DNA from: Trichocoleus desertorum NBK24
GTDB lineage: Bacteria > Cyanobacteriota > Cyanobacteriia > FACHB-46
Direction of reading: 5' to 3'
Assembly: GCF_030409055.1 (NCBI RefSeq)
Contig: NZ_CP116619.1
Coordinates: 1,893,628 to 1,957,627 of the forward strand
DNA: 64,000 nucleotides
Under the pieces are notes generated by a model. It did not search any database. It saw only the letters and a program-made list of their open reading frames with translations, and was not told the DNA's origin. A program made the translations under genes and the position numbers. Shown here in pieces: positions 46,105 to 54,619 of the stretch (positions are counted from its first letter, which is position 1; each line of letters begins with the position of its first letter).

Positions 46105-48464
46105 CGGATTCGCTGCAATATCCGTCGGTTTCTCAGTTGCCAGATACTAAGCGATCGCTTGGCTTGCTGTTTCTTCAAGTTGCGAAATTGCTGCTGTAGT
46201 TGCCTCAGGTTCGCAGTTTGACCCCCATAGCGCCAGCCCACATAGGCATGGGAGATAGCCGAAATCGTTTGGCTATATTCCGGTGAGGGGTGGCTGTACC
46301 ATTGCTGAGCATATTCCAAAGGGGTTTGGGCGGGTCGCTTGTGGAAGCCTTGGGCTGCTAACCAAGCCAACATTTGTTGATATAGGCTTTCCATTGGTGG
46401 CAATTTGGCCAACCAACGTTGATAGCGCCAATTTCGCCATCCTGTCCAACCCAACCAACCCAGAAAAGACAAACCAACGGCTACAATCAGGCCTGTAAAT
46501 AAACCCAACCAACCTTTGGAGAAGAGGCCAAGAAACCAGCCTACAGTCCGAGCCAGGATAGCCGCGATCGCATTAAACAAACCACTGAGAATGCCAGTCA
46601 CCGGAGAAGGCAACCAGCCTGCGACCCACTGCCAAAACTTCCGCAGCACACTAAAAGTTTGGTCTTCTTCCACAGAGGGCGGAATGAGTTCGTGTCCAGG
46701 AATTGGGTCAAACGCAAACCAGCCATACTTGGGAAAGTAAACCTCGGTCATGGCATAGGCATCGGTGTTGCGAACCACATATAACCCGGTGAAGGGGTTA
46801 AATTCTCCCGGAGCAAAGCCAGTCACCAATCGAGCAGGGATTCCGATCGATCGCAACATGACAGTTAGCACCGTCGAGAAATGGTCTGGGTATCCGCCTT
46901 CAAAGCGAAATAGAAACGCTTCAACTAAGTCGTCGCTATCTTCCAGAAAAGCTAAATCAGGCTGGATCGTGTAGCGCTGCTTCAGGTACTGAGCTAAATA
47001 AAGCGCCTGTTCCGAAGGAGCGGTGAGCGGATTGGGAGCAGCGGCTAAAATCTCTTGGGTTTTCTGCCGTACCTTAGCCGCAATTTCTGGTGGAACTTGA
47101 AGATAGTTTTTCCGTATCGCTTCTGGATAGTTGGTGGCAGCTTTGCTTAGCAACGTTCGGTTGCGGTAAGGCACTTCCGAAATCACCGTATACGTGAAAC
47201 CCTCTACCAAGGCTAAGGGCGATCGCAAACTACCTTCTGGATCTACAGCAACCTGACGAGTTGGGAAGTAAAGTTCCTTTGCCCAAGCCATCGCTGGAAT
47301 TACGTTTGGCAGTTCTTCGGCCACAATCGTATAAGTCTGAACTACCTCCTTGTCTTTGCCCAAAATAACGGGCCGAGGCAGGAAGAACTGATAAGACCAT
47401 CTAGAACGATCAATCGTCTCTGCTTGATCGTTCCGCGAAATTTCCCAGCCTTGTCCGGTGTAGCGATCGAAGGCGACAACTCGCCAAAAACCTTCTGCTT
47501 GCGATCGCACCCGCATCAAAACTTGAGGTTTCATCTCTCCCCGCAAGTTCTGGTTAATTTGGGTATCGAACCCATAGTAATAGGTTGGGTCTAGCTTACC
47601 TTTGCCTCGCCCTTGTCCTCGCTGTCCAGTCTCAGTACCAGATCCCTCTCCTTCGCCTTCTTCACCTCCACCGCGTCCCCCCCGGACATAGCCAGGATTC
47701 AGAATCCGGCTGGTGTCAAATTCTCCTCGGAAGTCTACGGGAGCACTGACCGGAAACGTACGCAATTGATAACCTGGAAGCCTAGGCAAAAAGGCAAAGA
47801 TAATCAGTCCTAAGCTCACAACCACTAGAAGGAAAACACCCAAACGCTTAGGAGCTAGGTCAGCACCCCGAAGTTTCCAGCCTTGGAATACCAATCCCAA
47901 ACGAGAGCGGTAGTCTAAAATAAGGACAGGTAAGGCGATCGCGACAAATACGAGTAAAAATGGCCCGAATGCTAGTGTTTGGCTAAGAGTACCCGCCACG
48001 CCTAGCAGAATTAGACCAATGACCATTGAGTAGCCTAAGTCTTTGCGACGTGGCAGATCGAAGCTATGCAAAACCTGGAGTTGAATTAGCAACTGAGCTA
48101 GCGCTAAGCGAGTATCGTTCAGCTCGCCAAATAGACGCACAAAAAAAGCCAGTAGCGTCACTAACATGCCAATGGCTAAGCAAAATTTTGTCGGAATATT
48201 GCGATCGCGACGACGATACCAGCTCCAAGTGGCTCCCAACAAACTCAGTGGTATTGCCCAATAACTAGTAATGGGCCATTCTGCCACCGCGTCCCTAGCA
48301 GCCAGATCCGTTGCGACAATCCCCACCGTAACCAGTACTTGTACAAGCACCCGCAGTAAGATTGAATCTTCCACCTCGACAGTTGGCATTGCTGCCAAGC
48401 GTCGCTGTAGCTGCTGCCAAACTGGGACGCCCCGCCGTTGCCGTACCCCAGGTGAGTTAGACAT
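46101..48464 (-). CDS. Transglutaminase-fold membrane protein (DUF3488/DUF4129), catalytic residues absent
   Basis: A 787-residue protein. The N-terminal DUF3488-like part has about six hydrophobic helices (about 35-235). A Gly/Glu-rich stretch near 265-290 precedes the transglutaminase-like domain (about 440-580), then a membrane helix (LGLFTGLIVAVGLSFLGWL, about 650-670) and a C-terminal DUF4129-like segment. In active members the catalytic Cys sits in GYCEHF and the His in AHAW; here the corresponding segments read GYPDHF and AYAM, so Cys and His are replaced by Pro and Tyr. The Asp segment FDPIPG remains. It is probably a non-catalytic binding protein in the envelope. Confidence 0.87.
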   Translation of the reverse strand: MSNSPGVRQRRGVPVWQQLQRRLAAMPTVEVEDSILLRVLVQVLVTVGIVATDLAARDAVAEWPITSYWAIPLSLLGATWSWYRRRDRNIPTKFCLAIGMLVTLLAFFVRLFGELNDTRLALAQLLIQLQVLHSFDLPRRKDLGYSMVIGLILLGVAGTLSQTLAFGPFLLVFVAIALPVLILDYRSRLGLVFQGWKLRGADLAPKRLGVFLLVVVSLGLIIFAFLPRLPGYQLRTFPVSAPVDFRGEFDTSRILNPGYVRGGRGGGEEGEGEGSGTETGQRGQGRGKGKLDPTYYYGFDTQINQNLRGEMKPQVLMRVRSQAEGFWRVVAFDRYTGQGWEISRNDQAETIDRSRWSYQFFLPRPVILGKDKEVVQTYTIVAEELPNVIPAMAWAKELYFPTRQVAVDPEGSLRSPLALVEGFTYTVISEVPYRNRTLLSKAATNYPEAIRKNYLQVPPEIAAKVRQKTQEILAAAPNPLTAPSEQALYLAQYLKQRYTIQPDLAFLEDSDDLVEAFLFRFEGGYPDHFSTVLTVMLRSIGIPARLVTGFAPGEFNPFTGLYVVRNTDAYAMTEVYFPKYGWFAFDPIPGHELIPPSVEEDQTFSVLRKFWQWVAGWLPSPVTGILSGLFNAIAAILARTVGWFLGLFSKGWLGLFTGLIVAVGLSFLGWLGWTGWRNWRYQRWLAKLPPMESLYQQMLAWLAAQGFHKRPAQTPLEYAQQWYSHPSPEYSQTISAISHAYVGWRYGGQTANLRQLQQQFRNLKKQQAKRSLSIWQLRNRRILQRIR

Positions 48465-48587
48465 AGATTTATACAGAAGCAGTTAACTCTAAACACTCAA
48501 CCGCTAGTAGCAAACCAGCGATGAGCGTCTTGGAGTTATCCTAGCGCTTCTGTACAAAATCAATTCTTCTTTTGTCTGCTTTTGGGA

Positions 48588-49700
48588 TTAATCGCTTAGC
48601 GGCTGAATCACAAAGACAAGCGGTTCTTGAGCCTGATCGTGGAATTCTACAGTCAAAGGGTAAGTTTGATTGGGTTGCGGATCAAACAGCTCAACACTCA
48701 GGCAGCCCGGATGCGAGCGAGAAGCAGTTGACTGAGCCGATTGTCCCTGCACCTTTAAACTGCCACCGGAAGGTAGCCGACCTTGCACTCGTAGCCTTGG
48801 CTCGGCTTGAGGCTGATAGCGGATTTCTAAAGTCAACAGTCCTGCTGCCGTTAACCACTGGCGCTCTAGGCAAGATTGACTACCCGAAACCGACAAAGTC
48901 AGCGAACTCAAAATCTCACGGGCAGCTAGAAGAGATAAGGCCATCTGCTGCTTAGGGGTAGCCGCTTCATAACTATCGGGAAACTTGGTGCTTGCTTCTA
49001 AGAGAGAAGAACTCGTCTGAGCATCCAAGGTTCCAGAGCGAGCCGGAGACACCAAGACCATACCAGCCAGATCATTCAAAGTTTGACTATGACCTGGAAA
49101 TAAAGTCTCGACTGCTCGTACTAGTTTGGCTCCTTCGCGCAGAGAAGTTTGTAGTAAATCTTGGCATTGGTCTAGCAATTGAGCCAAGACTGCTTCTGGT
49201 AGCGCAACGGGGACACTCAGGTTGCGTAGTTGAGCCGCCCACAACTGCCTGGGAACCTGCCCGACTACAGTCGAGTCAACTTGATCAGGTTCATAAGCAT
49301 AGATCTCTGATTCCCAAGGAAACAGAGGAGGATGGCGTTGAATTTCAGTTTGTAATCGACGCTTTAAAAGGGCGTGGAATCTGTCTTGCACAGTAGGTAT
49401 TTCTCCCGGTTTGAGTGATTGGCTCCCTGAGTGCGGGGAGAAGGCTGGCACTTCACTGGAGTTAGTCAGTGCAAAGTCTATCCCTTCTGAATCCAACGGA
49501 TCTAAGTCTGCTAATTCAGGATTGCTACTCTCATAATTAGCCGCTGGGTTCGCTTGATTAGAAGCTAGCGGCTCAACCTGAGCCTGGTTACCTGAATTGA
49601 TAGAATTTGCACCCGTCTCAGTTGAAAACTCAGCTGAGTTGGAGTCTTGCAGTAGCCATGCGAATAACTCTTCGGAAAATGATTCAGGATTCTTAGTCAT
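48588..49700 (-). CDS. patU: PatU, heterocyst-pattern/filament regulator partner of HetZ
   Basis: A 370-residue protein with a low-complexity N-terminal third (about 1-105) and a conserved C-terminal region (SLLAAREILSSLTLSVSGSQS, then ERQWLTAAGLLTLEIRYQP). It lies 11 bases after hetZ in the same direction. In Anabaena the homologue is split into patU5 and patU3; here it is one open frame. PatU3 modulates HetZ-dependent heterocyst patterning. No DNA-binding motif is evident. Assignment rests on adjacency and recalled similarity. Confidence 0.78.
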   Translation of the reverse strand: MTKNPESFSEELFAWLLQDSNSAEFSTETGANSINSGNQAQVEPLASNQANPAANYESSNPELADLDPLDSEGIDFALTNSSEVPAFSPHSGSQSLKPGEIPTVQDRFHALLKRRLQTEIQRHPPLFPWESEIYAYEPDQVDSTVVGQVPRQLWAAQLRNLSVPVALPEAVLAQLLDQCQDLLQTSLREGAKLVRAVETLFPGHSQTLNDLAGMVLVSPARSGTLDAQTSSSLLEASTKFPDSYEAATPKQQMALSLLAAREILSSLTLSVSGSQSCLERQWLTAAGLLTLEIRYQPQAEPRLRVQGRLPSGGSLKVQGQSAQSTASRSHPGCLSVELFDPQPNQTYPLTVEFHDQAQEPLVFVIQPLSD

Positions 49701-49711
49701 CTCCTAAACCC

Positions 49712-50911
49712 CTATTCATCTGTAGATGGACTTGCTCCGGACACTAGGCTATTGCGAATTTCCCAAGCTTGCTCTAGCAACTGAGACCACTGTTTTTGGA
49801 TTTGAGTTACTGTGCACCCAACGTCTTGAGCGATCGCGAGATTGTTCAATTGCTGTTGTTTCAACTGCAATATTCTAAGCTGTTGCGAACTGATTTGCGT
49901 TTGAAAAGCCTCCCACTGCTGGGGTGTCAAACCTAGATTATGTTCTAAGTCAGCTTCTAGCCACTGATGAACCAATTCCCAATGGTGAGAAAGCGCAAAT
50001 CGAATTAAATGGTACTTAAATCGCTGCTGAAGGTAATCCCTCTGACGAGGGGTTAAACCTAAAATCGCCTCAATTTCATGGGCAGGTAAATCTTGTAATC
50101 GCAAAGCAAAGTAATCTGCACAATCGCTTTGCTGCCGCTCCTCCAGGTAAGCCATCAGCTCTGTAACCACGGCATGACGCAGACTATCATCGGCGGGTTC
50201 TGGAGCTTGAGCCACCATTTGCTCACGCAGTTGTTGTACCGAGGCTGCGTTCCAAGCCTGATCCGTCTCTTGAGAAGCTCCTTCTGCAGCTTGCTCAATA
50301 TCTACGTAAGTTTCTAAAGGTTGCTGTTGCGAGAAAGTTTGGGCTCGCAGAATAATCAACTGCTGATTTCGATGCCCTGGCAAGGGAATCCGGCGCTTCG
50401 CGTAGCGCTCTGTAAAGGCCATGTATTCTGCTAGTTCCAACAAGCTTTTGGGGCAGTAAGCCTTTGGCATCTGAGTTTCCCGACGAAAAGCATTCAATGC
50501 CTCCATGTAGAACCCTTGCAGAAAATCCTCAATCAAGGTCAGTCGGGCTTGATAACTCGATTGTGCTTGAGGGGGGCTGATATAGCGATAGATCACGGCG
50601 CTGAGGTTACTGTGCAACTCAACTCGGCCTCGCCTTGACCCTAACTTGTAGTAGGTCAAACACTGAGTCAGACGATGCCGAGCTAAGGTCATCGCCCAAG
50701 TTTCCACTTCTCCAGAAGCCTGAATCCGCTTACTTTCAGTGCAAATTCTTTTTACTTCTTGCGCCAAACGCTCTGCTACATCCGTACAATTCTGCTCAGA
50801 CGCTCCCGTTGACAGCCTAAGTTCATTGAACAGTAGCTGAAAAATTGCCTCCACGTCGCGGCAGATCTCCCCATGATGGTTAACAGCTAACCAAGACCCT
50901 AGCATACTCAC
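49712..50911 (-). CDS. hetZ: HetZ, transcription regulator of differentiation
   Basis: A 399-residue protein very like HetZ: IFQLLFNELRLSTGASEQNC, GEVETWAMTLARHRLTQCL, YYKLGSRRGRVELHS and RYAKRRIPLPGHRNQQLI are conserved blocks, and the C-terminus has helix-turn-helix character (LNNLAIAQDVGCTVTQIQKQW). HetZ acts early in heterocyst differentiation in Anabaena but is present across filamentous cyanobacteria. Upstream is a divergent hypothetical gene 70 bases away; downstream is patU, likely in the same transcript. Confidence 0.88.
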   Translation of the reverse strand: MSMLGSWLAVNHHGEICRDVEAIFQLLFNELRLSTGASEQNCTDVAERLAQEVKRICTESKRIQASGEVETWAMTLARHRLTQCLTYYKLGSRRGRVELHSNLSAVIYRYISPPQAQSSYQARLTLIEDFLQGFYMEALNAFRRETQMPKAYCPKSLLELAEYMAFTERYAKRRIPLPGHRNQQLIILRAQTFSQQQPLETYVDIEQAAEGASQETDQAWNAASVQQLREQMVAQAPEPADDSLRHAVVTELMAYLEERQQSDCADYFALRLQDLPAHEIEAILGLTPRQRDYLQQRFKYHLIRFALSHHWELVHQWLEADLEHNLGLTPQQWEAFQTQISSQQLRILQLKQQQLNNLAIAQDVGCTVTQIQKQWSQLLEQAWEIRNSLVSGASPSTDE

Positions 50912-50981
50912 CAGCCATAAATTTGAAGCAATTTTGAAGAAAGTCTAGACTGAGAATGATTAATCTCTCCGAGACTCCAGC

Positions 50982-51458
50982 ATGGATCTAGACCAGCAGA
51001 TTCAAGTCCTGATCGAGCAAGCCCCTCAAGATGGCACTACACCCCGCTTAATTGAAGCGATCGCCCCCATTTTGAAGCAAATAGCAGGACGATTGCGGCA
51101 CCCTCAATACTATGTCTTACAAACCCTGAATCAGTCTTGGATTGTAACAACCTTAAACCAGCGTTCCCAGCCTGGGGTTGAGAAGAACATTGTCTACGCT
51201 TTTTCCACCCTCAAAGATGTAGCGGCAGGTCCGTATCAGCTGCAAGATCCTGAGGTGCTGGCATTACCCATGCCAATCGCGCATATTTTGTTTTACCTCA
51301 TCTCCATGCCGGGTTTGGATGGCATGATCTTCTTCGATACCCCTGGTAATGTCGATATCGGTACTGAGATTTTACGTGAAGAGTTGACGAAGTTAATTCA
51401 AGGGCATATGCAACAGCTTTCTACGGCAACCAGCAACCTACCGCCAGATGTGGCTTAA
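50982..51458 (+). CDS. Conserved cyanobacterial protein divergent from hetZ
   Basis: A 158-residue soluble protein: helix LIEAIAPILKQIAGRL, then beta strands (YYVLQTLNQSWIVTTLNQ, KNIVYAFSTLKDVAAG) and a hydrophobic PIAHILFYLISMPGLDGMIFF, tail helix EILREELTKLIQGHMQQ. No known domain recognised. It shares a 70-base divergent promoter region with hetZ, which suggests shared control. Confidence 0.72.
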   Translation: MDLDQQIQVLIEQAPQDGTTPRLIEAIAPILKQIAGRLRHPQYYVLQTLNQSWIVTTLNQRSQPGVEKNIVYAFSTLKDVAAGPYQLQDPEVLALPMPIAHILFYLISMPGLDGMIFFDTPGNVDIGTEILREELTKLIQGHMQQLSTATSNLPPDVA

Positions 51459-51554
51459 GTTGCTGATTGAAGTTTCTGGCTGTTTCTAGCTGATGCTCTA
51501 ATTGCTATGTTGCTATGGCAAGCTAACCTTGGGGCCAATCCCCTTGTTTGGCGC

Positions 51555-52526
51555 TTAATGTAACCGACTCAAGACGTAATCTGCCATTTCTGTTAAGGCT
51601 TGGCGCGATTCGGAGGGGGGGAGGTCGCTTAGGCAGGCCACAGCACTCTGGGCATGATGAGCTGCTAGCTCCTGCGATCGCTCCATCCCATTGCTCTCTG
51701 AAATCAGGGCGATCGCTTGGTCTAAATCGCCTTCGTGAGCAAACTCCCGCTCGATCAAACCTTCGAGTACAGGCTTTTCTTTAAGGGCGAATAGGACTGG
51801 AGCCGTCAGGTTGCCACTCTTTAAATCAGAGCCAGCAGGCTTTCCTAAAGCTTCTAAAGAGCCAGTAAAGTCAAAAATGTCATCGACGATTTGGAAAGCT
51901 AGGCCAATATGACGACCGTAATGATATAGGCTCTCAGCCATTGGGGAGGAGACATCGCTGAGCACACCCGCCGCCTTAGAACTATTGGCAATCAGGGAAG
52001 CTGTTTTGTAGTAACTCTTGTCTAAGTAAGCCTCAATCGACAAGCTAGTATCAAAGCGATTTAATCCTTGCTGAATTTCGCCTTCTGCCATGTCCATAAT
52101 CACTTTGGACAGAAGCTTCACGACTTCTAAGTTGTCCAAGTTAGCTAAGTGCCAAGAAGACTGAGCAAAGAGAAAGTCGCCTGCCAGCACTGCTATGCGA
52201 TTTCCAAAGCTGCTATGGACGGTTGGTACTCCCCGACGGACTTCCGATTCATCCACGACATCATCATGGACGAGGCTAGCGGTGTGAATCATTTCAGTGA
52301 TTTCGGCCAGCCGCCGATGCCGAGCGGTGATGTCTTGACCTGGCATAGTCGCTCGCGAGATCAAAAAGACGATCGCTGGCCTCAGCCGCTTTCCCCCTGC
52401 TCCAAATAGATGCTCGGCAGCAGCGTAGAGAATTGGGTGATGGGCACCCACTAGATTTTTTAGATTGTCTGTCAATACCCGTAGGTCGGTTTCGACAGTA
52501 GAAAACAGAGATGTAGCTGAGGTCAT
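51555..52526 (-). CDS. sds: Solanesyl (polyprenyl) diphosphate synthase
   Basis: A 323-residue trans-prenyltransferase. First Asp-rich motif HDDVVDE (near 92) and second DDIFDF (near 217), with the GGKRLRPAIVFL opening. Makes the long isoprenoid tail of plastoquinone; cyanobacteria have one long-chain enzyme next to GGPP synthase, and the length class cannot be decided by eye. All catalytic residues are present. Confidence 0.92.
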   Translation of the reverse strand: MTSATSLFSTVETDLRVLTDNLKNLVGAHHPILYAAAEHLFGAGGKRLRPAIVFLISRATMPGQDITARHRRLAEITEMIHTASLVHDDVVDESEVRRGVPTVHSSFGNRIAVLAGDFLFAQSSWHLANLDNLEVVKLLSKVIMDMAEGEIQQGLNRFDTSLSIEAYLDKSYYKTASLIANSSKAAGVLSDVSSPMAESLYHYGRHIGLAFQIVDDIFDFTGSLEALGKPAGSDLKSGNLTAPVLFALKEKPVLEGLIEREFAHEGDLDQAIALISESNGMERSQELAAHHAQSAVACLSDLPPSESRQALTEMADYVLSRLH

Positions 52527-53222
52527 GGAGAGGCCAGCTCAGGCGTTACGGTATTAGGTTACGAAATTTTACATATCCTAACCTCATTTTAAGCTAACCC
52601 TTCCGCATTATGAAAGATTTGTTTTTAGCTAGCGGATAGATCGCCTGGGTAGAACTCAGAAAAATGCCACTGAGTTGGCTTTTGGCAAGCGAAAACTCAG
52701 CTAAGAAATTTGACCTCCGAGGGATGAAAAGTTCACCTTAAACTTTGTGGTAGACAATTTTCCTACGCGACGCACTTCTAAGGGCTTAAGTGGTCAAATA
52801 AAGTCGGAAAACACAGAAATCATGTGTTAGTCTAGATCTTAAGGATTTCAACAATTTCATACCTTAACAAAGCGACTAAGGCTGTGAGTTGCCTCAGGGT
52901 AACTGTAACGTCTGCTCTACTTTTTACAGTAGGTAATGGCAGTCTAGTTTTCTAGTTTCTCCGTTTGCTACTGGCAGTTGGAGCTTGGTCTGCTGCCTAG
53001 GCCGGAAGACTTTATAGTTGGGTTGTAAATTACAACCTGAGTCTTCGTGTAGCAAGATTTGGAACTCAAGAAGCTAGGGGCAGTAGCAGTTAATTGAGCA
53101 ACTTGATGAAAATCGGATGGTGGCCTTCGAGGCGCATCATCATTTTCTGGCAGACTAATTAAGCTTTGTTGGTCCTGAGCTTGCTTTCCTTCGCTAACCC
53201 CCGCTTTGCTCCTGGCCGCCCT

Positions 53223-53330
53223 ATGTACCACGATATTCCAGCAACTATTCTGCTCTTAGCCACAGGGTATCTATTCACAGTTTATCTGCTGCTGATGTTA
53301 GCTCAGCGTAGCTCTAAGGTACCGCGCTAA
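53223..53330 (+). CDS. Possible 35-residue membrane peptide
   Basis: ATG 53223 to TAA 53330: MYHDIPATILLLATGYLFTV followed by YLLLMLAQRSSKVPR. One hydrophobic helix with a basic C-terminus, as in small thylakoid subunits, but no match to a known one. No clear Shine-Dalgarno. Uncertain. Confidence 0.3.
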   Translation: MYHDIPATILLLATGYLFTVYLLLMLAQRSSKVPR

Positions 53331-53442
53331 ATTGCCTAGCTTGGCTCAAAAACTGACATTACCTAAGATAGCAACTGTAGAAGCAGCTTTTGTGGACACT
53401 CTACTTAGGCTCAAGTTGCTATGCCTTAAGTTTGCCCTTCCA

Positions 53443-53541
53443 CCGCAAAAATTATCTCGTGGTTCTCAAGGCTTCATCGGCTCATCAATAAACCGCAAAA
53501 ATTATCTCGTGGTTCTCAAGGCTTCATCGGCTCATCAATAA
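53443..53541. repeat. Exact 50-bp tandem duplication
   Basis: The 50-base unit starting CCGCAAAAATTATCTCGTGG occurs at 53443-53492 and again from 53493, identical for at least 49 bases. Two perfect copies imply a recent event. Not in a credible gene. Confidence 0.95.
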
Positions 53542-53550
53542 GCAGATAAA

Positions 53551-53578
53551 CAAAAAGCCATGCTTTTGAGGGCATGGC
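53551..53578 (-). terminator. Terminator of the PEP-CTERM gene
   Basis: GCCATGC (53557-53563) pairs with GCATGGC (53572-53578); on the minus strand TTTTTG follows. It lies about 40 bases past the PEP-CTERM gene stop. Confidence 0.8.
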
Positions 53579-53620
53579 AATTGGGCTGAACGCGCATGAG
53601 TCACAATCGAGATTCCTAGA

Positions 53621-54265
53621 TTACAGTTGTTGCGATCGCTGCCTACGCTTCCAGGTAGACCCTACACCCAATGCTCCGATACCTAAAAGCCCAATGAGAG
53701 AAGCAGGTTCAGGCACCGATTCTGTATCCTTTTGCTCAAAGAAGTAAACTTCGTACGGTTCAATCTCACCGGATTCCTCAGCCAAGTAAGGAGCTATAGC
53801 CAAACCAATTGCCCCATCTAGCTGATCTAAACTTTCCTTCAACGAGCTAGAGGCGAACTGGAAACCAGGAAATAAAACCCCAACAAAGTTTCCACCAAAC
53901 AAATCCTCGATTGGACCAAGACTGAAGGCGATCGCATCTACAGTAACTGGAAATATTGGATTTAGATCTAGATCGTTGCCAACATAGAAATCAACATCTT
54001 GAAACTTCGACGACTGACCATAGCCTGTGACTGTAGCCTGAGAAATGGCCTTGGCATAGTAGCTGATATCTAAACCAGGAACAGGATTGCTTCCAGGTGT
54101 GGTGTCATCGATTGTGAAACTACCTGTGATTGGGTAACCTTTGTAACTACTTTCAAAACCAAAGAGCCGAGCCGCTTCTGCGGGGGCAGCATGAGCGCTA
54201 ATCGCCAATACCGAAGCACTGGCAGCCGCGATCGATAACTTCTGAATTCTTGTTGCTATAGACAT
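53621..54265 (-). CDS. PEP-CTERM sorting-signal secreted protein
   Basis: A 214-residue exported protein from ATG 54265: signal peptide to about AHAAPAEA, then a beta-rich domain (FGFESSYKGYPITGSFTIDD, FPVTVDAIAFSLGP), and a C-terminal PEP-CTERM signal: VPEPASLIGLLGIGALGVGS then WKRRQRSQQL. Such proteins are processed by an exosortase (EpsH-type) and go to the surface or matrix; no exosortase is in the window. An upstream frame extension to 54367 (34 residues) precedes the signal peptide and is not used. Confidence 0.88.
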   Translation of the reverse strand: MSIATRIQKLSIAAASASVLAISAHAAPAEAARLFGFESSYKGYPITGSFTIDDTTPGSNPVPGLDISYYAKAISQATVTGYGQSSKFQDVDFYVGNDLDLNPIFPVTVDAIAFSLGPIEDLFGGNFVGVLFPGFQFASSSLKESLDQLDGAIGLAIAPYLAEESGEIEPYEVYFFEQKDTESVPEPASLIGLLGIGALGVGSTWKRRQRSQQL

Positions 54266-54619
54266 GGCTTGTATTTCTCTTAACAGCAAAGTTCGGCAAT
54301 GAGTCCGTTGCGTAAAAATACACAGAAGTTGGTTGAGAGAAGCGATCGCTAACTTCAGCTTCCTCAATCACAGAACTTATTGTGATTCTTGAAAAAATGA
54401 TGGAAAGGGACTTGGGTAGAGGCGACCACAGCAGTAAATCCTCGTAAAATCTTGTCATACTCCCCAAGGGATTCATCTCCGTATTCAGCTAATCTTCATC
54501 AAAAATTGATACTTCTAGGCACTCTTTTCATGAAGCTGCTGTCTAGGAAGCAAAACCACGTACGTAATAACGGCAATTTTGTCTCAGAGTAGACTTGGGG
54601 AAAGTGTTAAGCAGCTTGC
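54266..54619. other. Divergent region, PEP-CTERM gene / WD40 gene
   Basis: About 350 bases that must contain promoters for both divergent genes. No repeat, RNA or hairpin was identified. Confidence 0.4.

Larger units (their letters stand above)
52527..53620. other. Long intergenic region, 1.1 kb, mostly non-coding
   Basis: No large gene is convincing. Contents: promoter region of sds (left end), AT-rich unstructured sequence to about 53200, a possible 35-codon peptide at 53223, an exact 50-bp tandem duplication at 53443-53541, and the terminator of the PEP-CTERM gene at 53551-53578. A leftward 87-codon frame at 52968-53231 and a rightward 69-codon frame through the repeat are not supported. 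Confidence 0.5.

Noticed and set aside
52968-53231. Leftward 87-codon frame in the 53-kb gap
   Set aside because: Composition is unlike a protein, and no start signal or domain is visible.
53332-53541. Rightward 69-codon frame through the 50-bp repeat
   Set aside because: The frame shifts between the two repeat copies (the unit is not a multiple of three), so the repeated DNA encodes different peptides, as expected for non-coding sequence.
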